21,752 bases of DNA from CAZSPL01 sp964608735 (GTDB lineage Bacteria; JAJVIF01; JAPKYR01; CAZSPL01), in NCBI GenBank assembly GCA_964608735.1, contig CAZSPL010000039.1, positions 1 to 21,752 of the forward strand. The letters run 5' to 3'. Both the position numbers and the translations under genes were made by a program. Shown here piece by piece: positions 19,986-21,752 of the stretch; position 1 is the first letter of the stretch; every line of letters begins with the position of its first letter. The notes below the pieces were generated by a model, which ran no database searches, was not told where the DNA came from, and saw only the letters and a list, made by a program, of their open reading frames with translations.

Positions 19986-21752
19986 TTATTCCACGGTGAC
20001 GCTTTTCGCCAGATTACGCGGCTGGTCGACATCGCACCCGCGCCAAACCGCGATATGATACGCTATAAGCTGAAGCGGGATCGTAAGTAGGATGGGCATC
20101 AGGATCTCGATTGCATGAGGCACGTAGAACGTCTTATCCGCCTTGCCTTCGAGGCCGTCGTCGCCGTCTTCTCCAATGGCAATAACTTCGCCGTCACGGG
20201 CCTTGACTTCCATGACATTGGATATCATTTTCTCGTAAACCGCGTTTCTGTTGCACAATGCCACGGTCGGCATGTTTTCATCGATAAGCGCTATCGGTCC
20301 ATGCTTCATCTCGCCCGCGGGATAACCCTCGGCGTGTATATAGCTTATCTCCTTGAGTTTCAGCGCGCCTTCGAGGGCAATTGGGTAATTGATACCCCTT
20401 CCGAGGTAAAGGAAATTCTCGCGGTTGACATATGGCTTGCACAATTCCTTTATCTCGTCCTCCCGCTCGAGAATTTCCTGCACTTTCTGTGGGATTTCCA
20501 AAAGCAGCTTCATCGTATGCCGCGCCGGTCCCGGCTCGAGGGTTTCCCTCGCCCGGCCGATCTTTATCGCGAGAAGCAGGAGGCAGGCTATCTGGGTGGT
20601 GAATGCCTTCGTACTCGCCACCCCTATCTCCGGGCCGGAATGCGTATATATCACGCCGTCCGATTCCCGCGCCACCGTCGAGCCGACGACATTCACGATG
20701 CTGACGACCTTGCATCCCTTCGCTTTCGCCGCTCGCAGGCTGGCGAGTGTATCGGCCGTCTCGCCGGACTGGGTCACCGATACGAAAAGGTCCCCGGGGC
20801 CTATCTTGGGATCGCGGTACCTGAACTCGCTTCCGTAATCGACCTCGGCGTGGATGTCGGTCATTTTTTCGATTAAAAACTTACCGACAAGGCAGGCATG
20901 CCATGCGGTACCGCAGGCGACGATATATATTTTCCTTATTTCCCTGAAGAAATCCTTGCCGAGTTTGTCCAGCTCTTCGAGATGGACATCCCCCGCCTCG
21001 AAGTTGAGCCGCCCGCGAATCGCATCCCTGAGCGCCCCCGGCTGCTCGTGGATTTCCTTGAGCATGTAATGCTTGTAGCCGCCCTTCTGGGCGGTGATGG
21101 GGTCCCATGTGATTCGGTGGGGCGCTTTCTCGACATTCTCGCCATCGAATGTCCTGAACGATATGTTATCTCCCGTGATAACGGCGGCCTCGCCATCCTC
21201 GAAGAAATAGACATCGCGCGAATGTTCGAGTATCGCAGTAAGGTCGGACGCGAGGATGTTGCCATGTTCCGCGGGGGCGACGATAAGCGGCGGGCCTTCG
21301 CGCAGGCCGACGATGATGTTCTCATCAAGGCAGAACAGCCCGATGGCGAAAGCGCCCACGAGCCGTTTGGCGGCTGCGCATGCGGCGGCAACGATGTCCC
21401 CGTCGTAGTTGTCCTGTACGAGGTGGGCGATGGTCTCGGTATCGGTTTCCGAGGCGAATTCATAGCCCTTCTCGATGAGCTCGTTCCTGAGCTCGATGAA
21501 ATTCTCGATGATGCCGTTGTGTACGACCACTATCCGCTTGTTCGCCGAACGATGCGGGTGCGCGTTCTCTTCCGACGGCCTGCCGTGGGTCGCCCATCGC
21601 GTGTGGCCAAGCCCCAGTGTCTGCCGGCTGTCCGGGGCATCCAGAATTTCCTCAAGAGCCGCTATCCGGCCGCTGGTCTTTTTGATTTTTATTGCCCCTT
21701 CGCTCATCAGCGCCACACCCTCGTTGATCATCGCGCCTATGGCAAAAGTTGA
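19986..21752 (-). CDS. glmS: Glutamine--fructose-6-phosphate aminotransferase (isomerizing), 5' end outside the window
   Basis: GlmS makes glucosamine-6-phosphate from fructose-6-phosphate and glutamine, the entry step to peptidoglycan and LPS amino sugars. Numbered from the ATG at 21731, the glutaminase domain shows GHTRWATHG (42-50), VHNGIIEN (70-77) and SETDTE (94-99). Two SIS sugar-isomerase domains follow with VACGTAWHA, VTQSGETADT, EIGVASTKAFTTQ and EGYPAGEMKHGPIALID. The canonical end DVDQPRNLAKSVTVE is complete. The catalytic N-terminal cysteine block (MCGIVGY) is not in the window. The frame stays open for seven codons above the ATG, so I annotate a partial gene to the edge rather than a start at 21731. 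Those codons do not match the family's usual YRGYDSAG, which may mean a sequence artefact at the edge. Confidence 0.93.
   Translation of the reverse strand, partial: STFAIGAMINEGVALMSEGAIKIKKTSGRIAALEEILDAPDSRQTLGLGHTRWATHGRPSEENAHPHRSANKRIVVVHNGIIENFIELRNELIEKGYEFASETDTETIAHLVQDNYDGDIVAAACAAAKRLVGAFAIGLFCLDENIIVGLREGPPLIVAPAEHGNILASDLTAILEHSRDVYFFEDGEAAVITGDNISFRTFDGENVEKAPHRITWDPITAQKGGYKHYMLKEIHEQPGALRDAIRGRLNFEAGDVHLEELDKLGKDFFREIRKIYIVACGTAWHACLVGKFLIEKMTDIHAEVDYGSEFRYRDPKIGPGDLFVSVTQSGETADTLASLRAAKAKGCKVVSIVNVVGSTVARESDGVIYTHSGPEIGVASTKAFTTQIACLLLLAIKIGRARETLEPGPARHTMKLLLEIPQKVQEILEREDEIKELCKPYVNRENFLYLGRGINYPIALEGALKLKEISYIHAEGYPAGEMKHGPIALIDENMPTVALCNRNAVYEKMISNVMEVKARDGEVIAIGEDGDDGLEGKADKTFYVPHAIEILMPILLTIPLQLIAYHIAVWRGCDVDQPRNLAKSVTVE

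Noticed and set aside
19847..20032. Minus-strand ORF of 61 codons past glmS
   Set aside because: It overlaps the glmS end and the terminator hairpin and has no protein-like features.
20898..21752. Plus-strand ORF of 284 codons at the right edge
   Set aside because: It is antisense to glmS, which has a complete set of family motifs.

Overview
The window reads as chromosomal DNA of a GC-rich, outer-membrane-bearing bacterium that I cannot place in a named phylum. A signal-peptide beta-barrel-like protein and several lipoproteins point to a diderm. The gene order recalls two Firmicutes-type housekeeping neighbourhoods: recJ-apt-rel-dtd, and recO...dnaG. This mix suggests an uncultured lineage rather than a model group. 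No stretch over 300 bases lacks a gene; the longest gap is the 209 bases at 14239-14447.

Layout. (1) 1-662, minus strand: the start of an outer-membrane protein, a terminator, and a CAU-anticodon tRNA (probably tRNA-Ile2) with its own promoter. (2) 668-5899, minus strand: recO, a SpoIID-domain lipoprotein, a dGTPase-like HD hydrolase and DNA primase dnaG, apparently read from an extended -10 promoter at about 5930. (3) 6029-8770, minus strand: dtd and the bifunctional (p)ppGpp enzyme rel. (4) 8825-13523, minus strand: a five-gene operon with a good promoter and a terminator. In order of transcription it holds a membrane-anchored helical-repeat protein, a DUF5658-like membrane protein, recJ, a small HEPN-like protein and apt. 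(5) 13539-14306, minus strand: a CYTH-domain protein with its own promoter and terminator. (6) 14321-19332, plus strand: the only plus-strand block, an accessory island with a short inverted repeat, a 794-residue lipoprotein of an unrecognised family, and a decayed tandem paralogue carrying an amber codon and two single-base frameshifts. (7) 19354-21752, minus strand: an AT-hook/winged-helix chromatin-like protein and glmS, which runs off the window end.

How the genes work together. The housekeeping genes cover replication and repair (dnaG, recO, recJ), nucleotide pools (dGTPase, apt), alarmone signalling (rel), translation quality control (dtd, tRNA) and cell-wall precursor supply or remodelling (glmS, SpoIID-domain protein). 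The most interesting parts are the tandem lipoprotein family, the HEPN-like gene inserted between recJ and apt, the unknown membrane genes coupled to recJ, and the AT-hook protein. I see no CRISPR array, phage or transposase gene.
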